64,000 nucleotides of DNA. Origin: Streptomyces roseochromogenus subsp. oscitans DS 12.976 (GTDB lineage: Bacteria; Actinomycetota; Actinomycetes; Streptomycetales; Streptomycetaceae). Under the pieces are notes generated by a model that worked only from the letters and a program-made list of their open reading frames with translations, was not told the origin of the DNA and made no database searches. Positions 42,891-51,863 of the stretch are shown here, one piece after another. The stretch lies in assembly GCF_000497445.1 (NCBI RefSeq), contig NZ_CM002285.1:4235376-4299375 (forward strand), in the 5' to 3' direction. Made by a program: the position numbers and the translations under genes. How positions within the stretch are numbered: position 1 is the first letter of the stretch; each line of letters opens with the position of its first letter.

Positions 42891-42908
42891 ATGTAGCAGG
42901 CGTTACAT
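42891..42908. promoter_or_regulatory. Palindrome at the ChrB-like gene start
   Basis: ATGTAGCAGGCGTTACAT has perfect ATGTA/TACAT arms around an 8-base centre, and ends 9 bp from the ChrB-like GTG start. It could be the operator of the ChrB-like/MFS operon. Which regulator binds it is unknown; 42909-43003 has no gene. Confidence 0.5.
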
Positions 42909-43003
42909 CTGCCGGAGTATTGGCCCGGGCGGGTCGGTCGGCGAGGGAAGGATGGCCGACCCGCCCGGGGGTCACGGGGCTACGGCCCGCAAGCCGGCCG
43001 GGA

Positions 43004-44338
43004 TCACAGGCCCACGTCGCGGCTGCGGATGTCCGCCAGGGACTCGCGGCGGACCAGCAGACGGGCGAGGCCGTCGCGTACGGCGACCACGGGCGGGCGG
43101 CCGACCAGGTTGTAGCCCGAGGCCATGGACAGGTGGTAGGCGCCGGCCACCGGGACGGCGAGCAGATCGCCGGGCCGGGTGTCGGCGGGCAGCTCCACGT
43201 CCGTGGCCAGGACGTCGCCCGCCTCGCAGTGCCTACCCACCACCGTGACCCGGGCGCGCTCCGCCGCGCTGTGCCGGCCGATCAGGCGCGGCGCGTACCG
43301 GACGCCGTACAGGGCCGGGCGCGGGTTGTCGCTCATGCCGCCGTCGACGGCCACGAAGACATGGTCGCCGGTGTGCTTCACGGACAGGACGCGGTACACG
43401 GCGATCCCGGCGGGGCCCGCGATCGCCCGGCCCGGCTCGATGATCAGGCGGGGCACGGGGAGCCCGGCCGTGGCGCAGGCGTCGGCGAGTTCCGCGCGGA
43501 TCCTGCGCGCCAGCGCCGTCAGGTCCAGGGCCTCCTCGCCGGGCCGGTAGGCGATGCCGTGGCCGCCGCCGAGGTCGAGTTCGGGCAGCACCAGTCCGTG
43601 CTGCTCGTACAGCCGGCTCATCAGCCCGACCATGCGGCGCACGGCCACGAGGTACGGCTTGACGCTGGTGATCTGCGAGCCCAAGTGGCAGTGCAGGCCG
43701 GTGAGTTCGAGCTGCGGCTGGTCGAGTATCCGGGTGATGGCGTGCTGGGCGTAGCCGTCGGAGATGCTGAGGCCGAACTTCTGGTCGTCGGTGCCGGTGC
43801 GGATCTTCTCGTGGCCGCCCGCGCTGATCCCGGGCACCACCCGGACCATGACCTTCTGGTGGCCGTCGGGCCCGACGGCAGCGGCCAGCCGGGCGATCTC
43901 GGCGGGGCTGTCGATGACGATGCGTCCGACGCCGAGGCGCAGTGCGGTGTCCAGGTCGCGCGGGGACTTGGCGTTGCCGTGCAGCACGATCCGCTCGGCC
44001 GGAAAGCCGGTGGTGACGGCGAGTTCCAGCTCACCGGCGGAGCACACGTCCAGCCCCAGTCCCTCCTCGTCCATCCAGTGGGCCATGGCCCGGCACAGGA
44101 ACGCCTTGGCGGCGTACAGGACTTCGGCGTCGGGGAAGGCGTCCAGGTAGGTACGGCAGCGGTCGCGGACCTCGGCCTCGTCCAGGACGTAGACGGGGGT
44201 GCCGAAGCGGTCGGCGATCTCGGCGAGCGGTACACCGCCCACGGTGAGGTCGCCGTGCGGCGGTTCGGTGGTCGACACGGGCCATACCGACAGCTCGGCG
44301 GCCCCGGTGAGGGCGGTGGGTTCGTGAACCGTGGCCAT
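43004..44338 (-). CDS. lysA: Diaminopimelate decarboxylase-like PLP enzyme
   Basis: 444 aa, the usual LysA length. The PLP lysine is in VLYAAKAFLCRAMAHWM, about residue 73, and HCHLGSQI near 219 contributes to the PLP pocket. GGGHGIAY (phosphate loop), EPGRAIAGPAG and the C-terminal CEAGDVLATDVELP with GAYHLSMASGYNLV (substrate Cys and Tyr regions) are all present. LysA makes L-lysine from meso-diaminopimelate. In Streptomyces the main lysA is usually next to hom-thrC-thrB; this copy sits alone with an SAV_915 gene 14 bp upstream. It may therefore be a second or specialised decarboxylase. Confidence 0.88.
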   Translation of the reverse strand: MATVHEPTALTGAAELSVWPVSTTEPPHGDLTVGGVPLAEIADRFGTPVYVLDEAEVRDRCRTYLDAFPDAEVLYAAKAFLCRAMAHWMDEEGLGLDVCSAGELELAVTTGFPAERIVLHGNAKSPRDLDTALRLGVGRIVIDSPAEIARLAAAVGPDGHQKVMVRVVPGISAGGHEKIRTGTDDQKFGLSISDGYAQHAITRILDQPQLELTGLHCHLGSQITSVKPYLVAVRRMVGLMSRLYEQHGLVLPELDLGGGHGIAYRPGEEALDLTALARRIRAELADACATAGLPVPRLIIEPGRAIAGPAGIAVYRVLSVKHTGDHVFVAVDGGMSDNPRPALYGVRYAPRLIGRHSAAERARVTVVGRHCEAGDVLATDVELPADTRPGDLLAVPVAGAYHLSMASGYNLVGRPPVVAVRDGLARLLVRRESLADIRSRDVGL

Positions 44339-44351
44339 CTCGCTGCCCCTC

Positions 44352-44690
44352 TCAGGCGATCCGCAGCGCGGGAATCTCGGACGGGACCGGCATGACCGGC
44401 GCGGGGGCCGCGGCGGTGAACTGCGGGTCCACCGTGAGGGCGGTGACGCCGAGCGGGGCGGTCAGCGCGCGCAGGGCGGGCTCGGCGAGGCGGATCCACG
44501 CCTGTCCGGCGCCGAGCGTGGTGGTCAGCCGGCGCTCGGAGGTGAAGCCGACGGCCGTACGGTCGCCGAGCGGCGTGCGGAAGAGCCGGGCCGCACACCC
44601 GGAGGGCCCCGGCCGGACCGGGACGTACAGGAGTCCGGCCGGGAAAGGATCAGAGGGCTCGGGGTCTTCGCCGTAGCGGAGTTCTGCCAT
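44352..44690 (-). CDS. SAV_915-family protein
   Basis: 112 aa from ATG 44690. The family core is seen: DPFPAGLLYVPVRPGPSGCAARLFRTPLGDRTAVGFTSERRLTTTLG, then a helical Ala/Leu segment and the end VTALTVDPQF. Function is not known for the family. It is 13 bp upstream of the decarboxylase gene in the same direction and probably co-transcribed. A four-hexamer element at 44801-44849 lies 111 bp upstream, so this unit may share regulation with the potassium genes. Confidence 0.75.
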   Translation of the reverse strand: MAELRYGEDPEPSDPFPAGLLYVPVRPGPSGCAARLFRTPLGDRTAVGFTSERRLTTTLGAGQAWIRLAEPALRALTAPLGVTALTVDPQFTAAAPAPVMPVPSEIPALRIA

Positions 44691-44800
44691 GGGGTGCCTC
44701 CCGAAAGGCAGCGCGGGTGGGATCTGGGGCCCCGGACGCGGGGAGGCGGACCGGGGCTCGGTCCCGACGTTATGCCCGGTGTCCGGGGGGCCGGCGGCCC

Positions 44801-44849
44801 CTGACGTGACGCTGACGCCGACCCGGACGACCTTGACGGCACGCTGACG
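44801..44849 (-). promoter_or_regulatory. Four-hexamer box 1 (proposed KdpE-type site)
   Basis: On the + strand CTGACG occurs at 44801, 44812 and 44844, and TTGACG at 44833. This is two direct-repeat pairs with 11-bp spacing, the pairs 32 bp apart. The same geometry occurs at 53780, 55801 and 59936. It lies between the divergent SAV_915/lysA unit (left) and the universal stress protein gene (right). Confidence 0.65.
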
Positions 44850-44962
44850 CCGCTGGCGGGAGTGGCTGGAAGGAGCCGTCAGAAGGGTGTCAGGAACGGG
44901 CGTTCGGGCTGTTCGAGAACGGCGCGGCGCGGTCTCATGGAAGGGATTTCCAGGAGGAGCTG

Positions 44963-45529
44963 ATGTCCGAGTACCGCCCGCCTGCGGCCGCCCGGGTCGT
45001 GGTGGGAGTGAGCGGCTCGCTGGGCGGTGCGACCGCCCTGAGCCGGGCCGCCGTGGAGGCCAGGCGCCGGGGAGCGGAGCTGTGGCCGGTGCTGGCGTGG
45101 GAGCCGCCGGAGGGGGATCTCGCCGCGCGCAGGTTCCCGGCGGCGACCGCCCTGGTCCCGGAGTGGGAGCGGCTGGCGCGCGAACGGCTCGTCGAGGCGC
45201 TGCGTGCGGTGTTCGGCGGCACGGACACCGGGCAGCCCGGACAGGCGCTGGTCGTCCGGGGCGCGCCCGGGCCTGCGCTGGTACGGACCGCGTCCCGCGA
45301 GGACGACATCCTCGTCGTCGGTGCGGGGCGGCGGGGCCGCCTTCACCGGGCACTGTGGCCGTCCGTCAGCCGCTACTGCCTCGCCCACGCGACGTGCCCG
45401 GTCCTCGCGGTGCCACCGTCGCCGTTGCAGGCGGAACTGACGGCCGTACACCGCCGGAACGCCTGGCGGCTGCGGCTGAACACCGGCCATCTGGAACGGG
45501 AGTTGCACATGGTGCCGCCGGAGTCCTGA
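44963..45529 (+). CDS. Universal stress protein family protein
   Basis: 188 aa, ATG with AGGAGCTG upstream. One Usp domain: VVVGVSGSLGGATALSRAAVEARRRGAELWPVLAW at the start and the nucleotide-binding loop VVGAGRRGRLHRALWPSVSRYCLAHATCPVLAVP near 115-148. The G-x2-G-x9-G pattern is present in the form G-R-R-G. A 40-residue C-terminal extension ending RLNTGHLERELHMVPPES is longer than the family norm. Usp proteins bind ATP and respond to stress. It converges on kdpD, and a four-hexamer box lies 114 bp upstream. Confidence 0.85.
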   Translation: MSEYRPPAAARVVVGVSGSLGGATALSRAAVEARRRGAELWPVLAWEPPEGDLAARRFPAATALVPEWERLARERLVEALRAVFGGTDTGQPGQALVVRGAPGPALVRTASREDDILVVGAGRRGRLHRALWPSVSRYCLAHATCPVLAVPPSPLQAELTAVHRRNAWRLRLNTGHLERELHMVPPES

Positions 45530-45637
45530 ACGGTTGCCACGCACACCGGTGCCGGCGGGGTGCCGCTCTCTGCGGGACGGTCGCCGCCCTGCGGTACGGC
45601 TGCCCGCGGCTACGGCGCGCATGAGGGTGCGGCGACT

Positions 45638-45680
45638 GCAACTCCCCAGGGGCGCGGGGAACTGCGCGACCAGCCCACGA
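45638..45680 (+). repeat. Ubiquitous Streptomyces intergenic repeat
   Basis: CAACTCCCCAGGGGCGCGGG followed by AACTGCGCGACCAGCCCACGA is the very common repeat between Streptomyces genes, here in the convergent space between usp and kdpD. Its inner part can fold (CCCCAGGGG). The rest of 45530-45686 holds no gene. Confidence 0.6.
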
Positions 45681-45686
45681 CTGCCG

Positions 45687-48224
45687 TCAGCCGCCCGACA
45701 CCACAAGCCCCCCAGGACGCTCGCGCTCCGGCGCGGTCGGGACAGCGAGCACCATGGTGAGACCCCCACCCGGCGTGTCCTCGGCGAGCAGCGTGCCGCC
45801 GACCGCCTCGGCGAACCCTCGGGCGACGGCGAGGCCCAGCCCGACCCCCACCCCCCGCGGAGCGTCCCCGTAGCGCTGGAAGGGTTCGAAGATGCGGTCC
45901 TTGGCCTCGTCCGGGACGCCCGGACCGCGGTCCACGACCCGCACCTCGACCCGGTCGGCGAGGGCGCTCGCGGAGACCAGGACCGGCTCCCCCGGCGGGC
46001 TGTACTTGACGGCGTTCTCGACGACGTTCGCGACCGCCCGCTCCAGCAGGCCCCGGTCGACGTACACCATCGGCAGGGTCTCGGGGATGTCCAGCTCCAC
46101 GCTGTCCTCGGGCACCCCGCCGAGCGCCATCGGCACGACCTCGTCCAGGTCGCTCTCCCGGATGATCGGGGTGACCGTGCCCGTCTGGAGGCGGGACATG
46201 TCCAGGAGGTTGCCCACCAGGTGGTCGAGCCGGTCGGCGCCTTCCTCGATGGCCTCCAGCAGATCCGCCTGGTCTCTCTCCGACCACTCGACGTCGTCCG
46301 AACGCAGCGACGTGACCGCGGCCTTGATACCGGCGAGCGGGGTACGCAGGTCGTGGCTGACGGCGGCCAGCAGAGCGGTGCGGATGCGGTTGCCCTCGGC
46401 CAGTTCCCCGGCCCGGTCGGCCTCGCGCTGCAGCCGCTGGCGGTCCAGGACGACGGCGGCCTGTGCGGCGAACGCGGCCAGCACCCGCCGGTCGGCGGCG
46501 GGCAGCACCCGGCCGCGCAGGGACAGGGCCATGTGGTCGCCGACGGGTACGTCGACGTCCGCGTCCTCCGGGATCCGCGCGGGCTCAGGGCCCACACTGC
46601 CGGCGCACGTCCACGGTGCCGTCTCGCCGGTCCGCTCCAGCAGGGCCACCGACTCCATCCCGAAGGTCTCGCGGACCCGCTCCAGCAGCGCCTCCAGGGT
46701 CGTTTCGCCGCGCAGGACGTGCCCGGCGAGGAAGGAGAGGATCTCCGACTCGGCGCGCAGCCGCGCCGCCTGATGGGTGCGGCGGGCGGCCTGGTCCACC
46801 ACCGAGGCCACGGACGCGGCGACGCCGAAGAACACCGCGATGGCGACGATGTTCTTCGGGTCGGCGATCGTCCAGGTGTGCACCGGCGGGGTGAAGTACC
46901 AGTTCAGCAGCAGCGATCCGACCACCGCCGAGGCCAGCGCCGGGAACAGGCCGCCGAGCAGGGCCGCCGCGACCGTCAGGGTCAGGTACAGCAGCATGTC
47001 GTTGGCGAGGCCGACGTCCGGGGCGGCGCCGGTGAGGAGCCAGGTGAGCGGGACCGGGCCGAGCACGCCCACGACCCAGCCCCAGATGACCCGGGGGCGA
47101 CCGAGCCGGGCACCGCGCGCCACCGGCAGTCCGCGGCCCTTGCCGACCTCGTCGTGGGTGATGAGGTGGACGTCGAGGTCGGGGCCGGAGTCACGCGCGA
47201 CCGTGGCGCCGACGCCGGGCCCGAAGGCGTACTGCCAGCTGCGGCGGCGGGAGACGCCGAGCACGATCTGGGTGGCGTTCACGCCCCGCGCGAAGTCCAG
47301 CAGGGCGACGGGTATGTCGTCGCCGACGACATGGTGGAAGGTGCCGCCGAGGTCCTCCACGAGGGTCCGCTGGACGGCCAGCTCCTTCGGGGAGGCCGAG
47401 GTCAGACCGTCGCTGCGGGAGATGTAGACGGCGAGCACCTCGCCGCCGGCGCCCTTCTCGGCGAGCCGCGAGGCACGCCTTATCAGGGTGCGCCCCTCGG
47501 GGCCGCCGGTCAGGCCGACCACGATCCGCTCCCGCGAACCCCAGATGGTCGACACCCGGTGCTCGCGTCGGTACTCGTTCAGATACTCGTCGACCCGGTC
47601 CGCCACCCACAGCAGGGCCAACTCCCGTAGCGCCGTGAGGTTTCCGGGCCGGAAGTAGTTGGACAGGGCCGCGTCGACCTTGTCCGGCTTGTAGATGTTG
47701 CCGTGCGCCATACGGCGGCGCAGCGCCTGGGGCGACATGTCGACCAGCTCGATCTGGTCGGCACGGCGTACGACCTCGTCGGGGACGGTTTCCTGCTGCC
47801 GCACCCCGGTGATCGACTCGACCACGTCGCCCAGCGACTCCAGGTGCTGGATGTTGACGGTCGAGATCACGTCGATCCCTGCGGCGAGCAGCTCCTCCAC
47901 GTCCTGCCAGCGCTTGGCGTTGCGCGAGCCGGGGATGTTGGTGTGCGGCAGTTCGTCCACGAGCGCCACCTGGGGGCGGCGCGCGAGGACGGCGTCCACG
48001 TCCATCTCGGTGAAGACGGTGCCCCGGTACTCCAGTTCCCTGCGCGGCACCTGTTCCAGGCCGTGCAGCATCACCTCGGTGCGGGGCCGGTGATGGTGTT
48101 CGACGAAGGCCACGACGCAGTCGGTGCCCCGCTCGATACGGCGGTGTGCTTCCGACAGCATCGCGTACGTCTTGCCGACGCCGGGTGCCGCGCCGAGGTA
48201 GATCCGGAGCTTGCCGCGTGCCAT
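45687..48224 (-). CDS. kdpD: KdpD sensor kinase of the potassium-responsive two-component system
   Basis: 845 aa. The N-terminal KdpD domain has Walker A GAAPGVGKT (11-19), then the Walker B-like VALVDELPHTN and the conserved VISTVNIQHLESL. A Usp-like domain follows (VVGLTGGPEGRTLIRRASRLAEK, about 230-370). Four short helices of the DUF4118 type span about 390-500 and a GAF-like segment about 520-620. The kinase core has VSHDLRTPLAGIKAAV, NVVENAVKYSPPG, DRGPGVP and GVGLGLAVARGFAEAVGG. It senses low potassium or osmotic stress and phosphorylates KdpE. It is transcribed after kdpE, 15 bp apart. Confidence 0.95.
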   Translation of the reverse strand: MARGKLRIYLGAAPGVGKTYAMLSEAHRRIERGTDCVVAFVEHHHRPRTEVMLHGLEQVPRRELEYRGTVFTEMDVDAVLARRPQVALVDELPHTNIPGSRNAKRWQDVEELLAAGIDVISTVNIQHLESLGDVVESITGVRQQETVPDEVVRRADQIELVDMSPQALRRRMAHGNIYKPDKVDAALSNYFRPGNLTALRELALLWVADRVDEYLNEYRREHRVSTIWGSRERIVVGLTGGPEGRTLIRRASRLAEKGAGGEVLAVYISRSDGLTSASPKELAVQRTLVEDLGGTFHHVVGDDIPVALLDFARGVNATQIVLGVSRRRSWQYAFGPGVGATVARDSGPDLDVHLITHDEVGKGRGLPVARGARLGRPRVIWGWVVGVLGPVPLTWLLTGAAPDVGLANDMLLYLTLTVAAALLGGLFPALASAVVGSLLLNWYFTPPVHTWTIADPKNIVAIAVFFGVAASVASVVDQAARRTHQAARLRAESEILSFLAGHVLRGETTLEALLERVRETFGMESVALLERTGETAPWTCAGSVGPEPARIPEDADVDVPVGDHMALSLRGRVLPAADRRVLAAFAAQAAVVLDRQRLQREADRAGELAEGNRIRTALLAAVSHDLRTPLAGIKAAVTSLRSDDVEWSERDQADLLEAIEEGADRLDHLVGNLLDMSRLQTGTVTPIIRESDLDEVVPMALGGVPEDSVELDIPETLPMVYVDRGLLERAVANVVENAVKYSPPGEPVLVSASALADRVEVRVVDRGPGVPDEAKDRIFEPFQRYGDAPRGVGVGLGLAVARGFAEAVGGTLLAEDTPGGGLTMVLAVPTAPERERPGGLVVSGG

Positions 48225-48239
48225 GTCGTTCCTAGGGGG

Positions 48240-48923
48240 TCATTCCTCGAAGCGGTAGCCCATGCCGGGCTCGGTGATCAGATAGCGGGGCTGGGAGGGG
48301 TCCGTCTCCAACTTGCGCCGGAGCTGGGCCATATAGACCCGCAGATAGTTGGTCTTGTTGCTCTGCGAGACCCCCCAGACCTCCTGGAGCAGCTGTTTCT
48401 GGGTGATCAGCCGGCCGGGGTGGGTGACCAGAATCTCCAGCAGATGCCACTCGGTCGGGGTCAGCCGTACGTCCCGCCCGGACCGTACGGCCTTCTTGGC
48501 GAGCAGGTCGAGGCTGAAGTCCGCCGTCTCGACCAGCGTCGTCTCGGGGACAAGCGGGGTGTCCCCGGTACGGCGGACCGCGGCCCGCAGCCGGGCCAGG
48601 AGTTCGTCCATGCTGAACGGCTTGGTGATGTAGTCGTCCGCGCCGGCGTCGAGGGCGGCCACCTTCTCGTCGGAGGCCTGCCGGGCGGACAGGACCAGCA
48701 CCGGCACACGGCTCCAGCCACGAAGACCCTTGATGACGTCGACGCCGTCCATGTCGGGCAGGCCGAGGTCCAGCAGGACCACGTCGGGCTGACGTGCGGC
48801 GGCGAGCCGCAGGGCCGTGGCACCGTCGGGGGCGGCGTCCACGCCGTAGTGCCGTGCCTGCAAGTTGATGACGAGGGCCCGTACGAGCTGCGGGTCGTCC
48901 TCCACCACGAGCACCCTGGTCAT
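48240..48923 (-). CDS. kdpE: KdpE response regulator
   Basis: 227 aa. The receiver has DD at 9-10, phospho-acceptor Asp52 in VVLLDLGLPDMDG, Ser in VLSAR and Lys in ITKPF. The winged helix contains LTPTEWHLLEILVTHPGRLITQKQLLQEVWG and SNKTNYLRVYMAQLRRKLE, the residues usual in KdpE, ending GMGYRFEE. It activates kdp transcription when potassium is low. It lies between kdpC (88 bp upstream) and kdpD. OmpR-family regulators bind direct repeats about 11 bp apart, which fits the boxes proposed in this window. Confidence 0.95.
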   Translation of the reverse strand: MTRVLVVEDDPQLVRALVINLQARHYGVDAAPDGATALRLAAARQPDVVLLDLGLPDMDGVDVIKGLRGWSRVPVLVLSARQASDEKVAALDAGADDYITKPFSMDELLARLRAAVRRTGDTPLVPETTLVETADFSLDLLAKKAVRSGRDVRLTPTEWHLLEILVTHPGRLITQKQLLQEVWGVSQSNKTNYLRVYMAQLRRKLETDPSQPRYLITEPGMGYRFEE

Positions 48924-49011
48924 GGGTGTGTGTCTCTCCTGTCATGGCTGCGGGAGCCGGCACCCCGAGTACCCCGAGGTGCCGGCTCCCGTTGCGAATC
49001 GCGTAAGGCCG

Positions 49012-49719
49012 TCACCTCTTGGCCACGAGGTCCTTGAGCGCGATGTTGAGTTCGAGGACGTTCACCTGCGGCTCACCGATGAAGCCGAGGGTGCGTCCCT
49101 GGGTGTTGTCCTTGACGAGCTTCTCCACCGCGGCGACGGACAGCCCGTTCTTCGCGGCGACCCGGTGGACCTGGAGTTCGGCGTACTCCGGGGAGATGGC
49201 CGGGTCCAGTCCGGAGCCGGAGGAGGTGACGGCGTCGGCGGGGACGTCGGACGGCTTGACCGTGTAGCCCGGGACGGAGTTGTCCTTGACCACGGCGGCC
49301 TTGGCTGCGAGCACCTGGGCGCAGAGCGTCTTGTCCGCGGGCTGGTCCGGGCACTTGCCGTTCACCGCGCCGCTGTCGGCGGAGAGGTTGGTGGCGCCCG
49401 ACACGAGCAGCTTGTACTGCGTGTTGACGCTGTTCGCGCCGAGGCCGTTGGCCGGGCGGCCCTGGAACCACTTCAGGTCCGGGTCCGGGGTGTCCTGGCC
49501 CTTCTTCAGCGGCAGGTTGTACGACTGCCCGATCAGGGACGAGCCGGCGACCTTGCCGTCCGCCTTGATCTCGGAGCCATTCGCCTTGTTGTTGAACAGC
49601 GCCTGGGCGATGCCGGTGACGACCAGCGGGTAGATGACGCCGGTCACCAGGGTCAGCACGAGGAGGGCCCTGAGGCCCGCCCCGAGCAACCGTGCGGTGT
49701 TCGTTACGGAGTTGTTCAT
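49012..49719 (-). CDS. kdpC: KdpC subunit of the high-affinity potassium ATPase
   Basis: 235 aa; a single N-terminal helix (LGAGLRALLVLTLVTGVIYPLVVTGIAQALF) and an external domain with KGQDTPDPDLKWFQGRPANG, PADAVTSSGSGLDPAISPEYAELQVHRVA and the C-terminal LGFIGEPQVNVLELNIAL, all hallmarks of KdpC. It stabilises the KdpFABC complex and increases its ATP affinity. It starts 5 bp after kdpB ends. An Asp/Ala/Lys-rich stretch of about 40 residues (NLSADSGAVNGKCPDQPADK) is an insertion common in actinobacterial KdpC. Confidence 0.95.
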   Translation of the reverse strand: MNNSVTNTARLLGAGLRALLVLTLVTGVIYPLVVTGIAQALFNNKANGSEIKADGKVAGSSLIGQSYNLPLKKGQDTPDPDLKWFQGRPANGLGANSVNTQYKLLVSGATNLSADSGAVNGKCPDQPADKTLCAQVLAAKAAVVKDNSVPGYTVKPSDVPADAVTSSGSGLDPAISPEYAELQVHRVAAKNGLSVAAVEKLVKDNTQGRTLGFIGEPQVNVLELNIALKDLVAKR

Positions 49720-49724
49720 GGCGA

Positions 49725-51863
49725 TCAGCCGATTCCGGGAATGAGGGAGATGAGCAGGTCGATGATCTTGATGCCGATGAAGGGCGCGATCAGGCCGCCG
49801 ATGCCGTAGATCCCGAGGTTGCGGCGGAGCATCTTGTCGGCGCTGAGCGGCCGGTACCGCACCCCCTTCAGGGACAGCGGCACCAGCGCGATGATGATCA
49901 GCGCGTTGAAGATGACCGCCGAAAGGATCGCGGAGTTGGGCGAGGACAGGTGCATGATGTTCAGCTTGTCCAGGCCCGGGTAGACCGCCGCGAACAGGGC
50001 CGGGATGATCGCGAAGTACTTCGCGACGTCGTTGGCGATGGAGAACGTGGTCAGCGCACCGCGCGTGATCAGCAGCTGCTTGCCGATCTCGACGATCTCG
50101 ATGAGCTTGGTCGGGTTGGAGTCGAGGTCGACCATGTTGCCGGCCTCCTTGGCGGCCGACGTACCCGTGTTCATCGCCACGCCGACGTCCGCCTGCGCGA
50201 GGGCCGGGGCGTCGTTCGTGCCGTCACCGGTCATGGCGACCAGCTTGCCGCCGGCCTGCTCCCGCTTGATGAGGGCCATCTTGTCCTCGGGGGTGGCCTC
50301 GGCGAGGAAGTCGTCGACGCCCGCCTCCTCGGCGATCGCCTTCGCGGTCAGCGGGTTGTCACCCGTGATCATGACCGTCTTGATGCCCATACGGCGCAGT
50401 TCCTCGAACCGCTCCCGCATGCCTTCCTTGACGACGTCCTTCAGGTAGATGACACCCAGCACACGGGCACCCTTGTCGTCGTTCACGGCGACCAGCAGCG
50501 GGGTGCCGCCCGCCTCGGAGATGCGGTTCGCGATCGTGTCCGCGTCCTCGGCGACGGTGCCGCTCTGCTCCTTCACCCAGGCGATGACCGAGGCCGTGGC
50601 ACCCTTGCGGATCTTGCGGCCGTCGACGTCCACACCCGACATACGGGTCTGGGCGGTGAACTCGATCCACTCGGCATGCGCCAGCTCGCCCTGGTGGCGC
50701 TCGCGCAGCCCGTACTTCTCCTTCGCCAGGACGACGATGGAGCGGCCCTCGGGGGTCTCGTCGGCCAGCGACGACAGCTGGGCCGCGTCCGCGACCTCGG
50801 CCTCCGTCGTACCGCGCACCGGCACGAACTCGGCGGCCTGCCGGTTGCCGAGCGTGATCGTGCCGGTCTTGTCCAGCAGCAGCGTGGAGACGTCACCGGC
50901 GGCCTCGACCGCGCGGCCCGACATGGCCAGCACGTTGCGCTGCACCAGGCGGTCCATGCCCGCGATGCCGATCGCGGACAGCAGGGCACCGATGGTGGTC
51001 GGGATCAGACAGACCAGCAGGGCGACCAGCACGACCATGGTCAGGTGCGTGTGGGCGAAGGTCGCGAACGGCGGCAGGGTCGCCACCGCCAGCAGGAACA
51101 CGATGGTCAGCGACGCCAGCAGGATGTTCAGCGCGATCTCGTTCGGCGTCTTCTGCCGGGCCGCGCCCTCGACCAGGTTGATCATCCGGTCGATGAAGGT
51201 CTCGCCGGGCTTCGTCGTGATCTTGATGACGATCCGGTCGGAGAGGACCTTCGTACCGCCCGTGACGGCCGAGCGGTCACCGCCGGACTCACGGATGACA
51301 GGGGCGGACTCACCGGTGATGGCCGACTCGTCCACCGAGGCGACACCCTCGACGACGTCACCGTCGCCGGGGATGATGTCACCGGCCTCGCACACCACCA
51401 GGTCACCGATGGTCAGCGCAGTACCGGGCACCTGCTCCTCGGACGTACCGTCCGCGAGCAGCCGGCGCGCGACGGTGTCGGTCTTGGCCTTGCGCAGGGT
51501 GTCGGCCTGCGCCTTGCCCCGGCCCTCAGCGACCGCCTCCGCCAGATTGGCGAAGATCACCGTCAGCCACAGCCAGGCGCTGATCGCCCAGCCGAACCAG
51601 TCGCCCGGGTGCTGGAAGGAGAAGACGGTGGTCAGGATGGAGCCGACCCACACCACGAACATCACGGGCGACTTGACCATCACCCGCGGGTCGAGCTTGC
51701 GGAACGCGTCCGGCAGCGACTTGACGAGCGCCTTGGGGTCGAAGAGGCCCGCTCCGACACGGCCCTCGTCAGGCTTGTGCCCGGTGGGGACGTCACTGTG
51801 CGGCGCCCGGGTGGGAGTGGCTGTGGACATGGAGTCCTCTGAGTTCTCTATGCGGGTGGTCAT
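49725..51863 (-). CDS. kdpB: KdpB catalytic P-type ATPase subunit
   Basis: 712 aa from the ATG overlapping the kdpA stop (ATGA, GGAAGGG 8 bases upstream); an in-frame ATG at 51830 with its own GAGG is an alternative. Phosphorylated Asp331 lies in [10 protein letters not shown]. The actuator motif is [14 protein letters not shown] (about 177-190) and the hinge motif [18 protein letters not shown]. The selectivity helix has [11 protein letters not shown], all as in potassium-transporting P-type ATPases. It hydrolyses ATP to drive potassium that enters through KdpA. All catalytic motifs are intact. Confidence 0.96.
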   Translation of the reverse strand: MTTRIENSEDSMSTATPTRAPHSDVPTGHKPDEGRVGAGLFDPKALVKSLPDAFRKLDPRVMVKSPVMFVVWVGSILTTVFSFQHPGDWFGWAISAWLWLTVIFANLAEAVAEGRGKAQADTLRKAKTDTVARRLLADGTSEEQVPGTALTIGDLVVCEAGDIIPGDGDVVEGVASVDESAITGESAPVIRESGGDRSAVTGGTKVLSDRIVIKITTKPGETFIDRMINLVEGAARQKTPNEIALNILLASLTIVFLLAVATLPPFATFAHTHLTMVVLVALLVCLIPTTIGALLSAIGIAGMDRLVQRNVLAMSGRAVEAAGDVSTLLLDKTGTITLGNRQAAEFVPVRGTTEAEVADAAQLSSLADETPEGRSIVVLAKEKYGLRERHQGELAHAEWIEFTAQTRMSGVDVDGRKIRKGATASVIAWVKEQSGTVAEDADTIANRISEAGGTPLLVAVNDDKGARVLGVIYLKDVVKEGMRERFEELRRMGIKTVMITGDNPLTAKAIAEEAGVDDFLAEATPEDKMALIKREQAGGKLVAMTGDGTNDAPALAQADVGVAMNTGTSAAKEAGNMVDLDSNPTKLIEIVEIGKQLLITRGALTTFSIANDVAKYFAIIPALFAAVYPGLDKLNIMHLSSPNSAILSAVIFNALIIIALVPLSLKGVRYRPLSADKMLRRNLGIYGIGGLIAPFIGIKIIDLLISLIPGIG

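Noticed and set aside
42840..42975. N-terminal extension of the ChrB-like protein from 42975
   Set aside because: The 31 added residues look like translated non-coding DNA and would run through the ATGTA/TACAT palindrome; GTG 42882 fits the conserved family start better.
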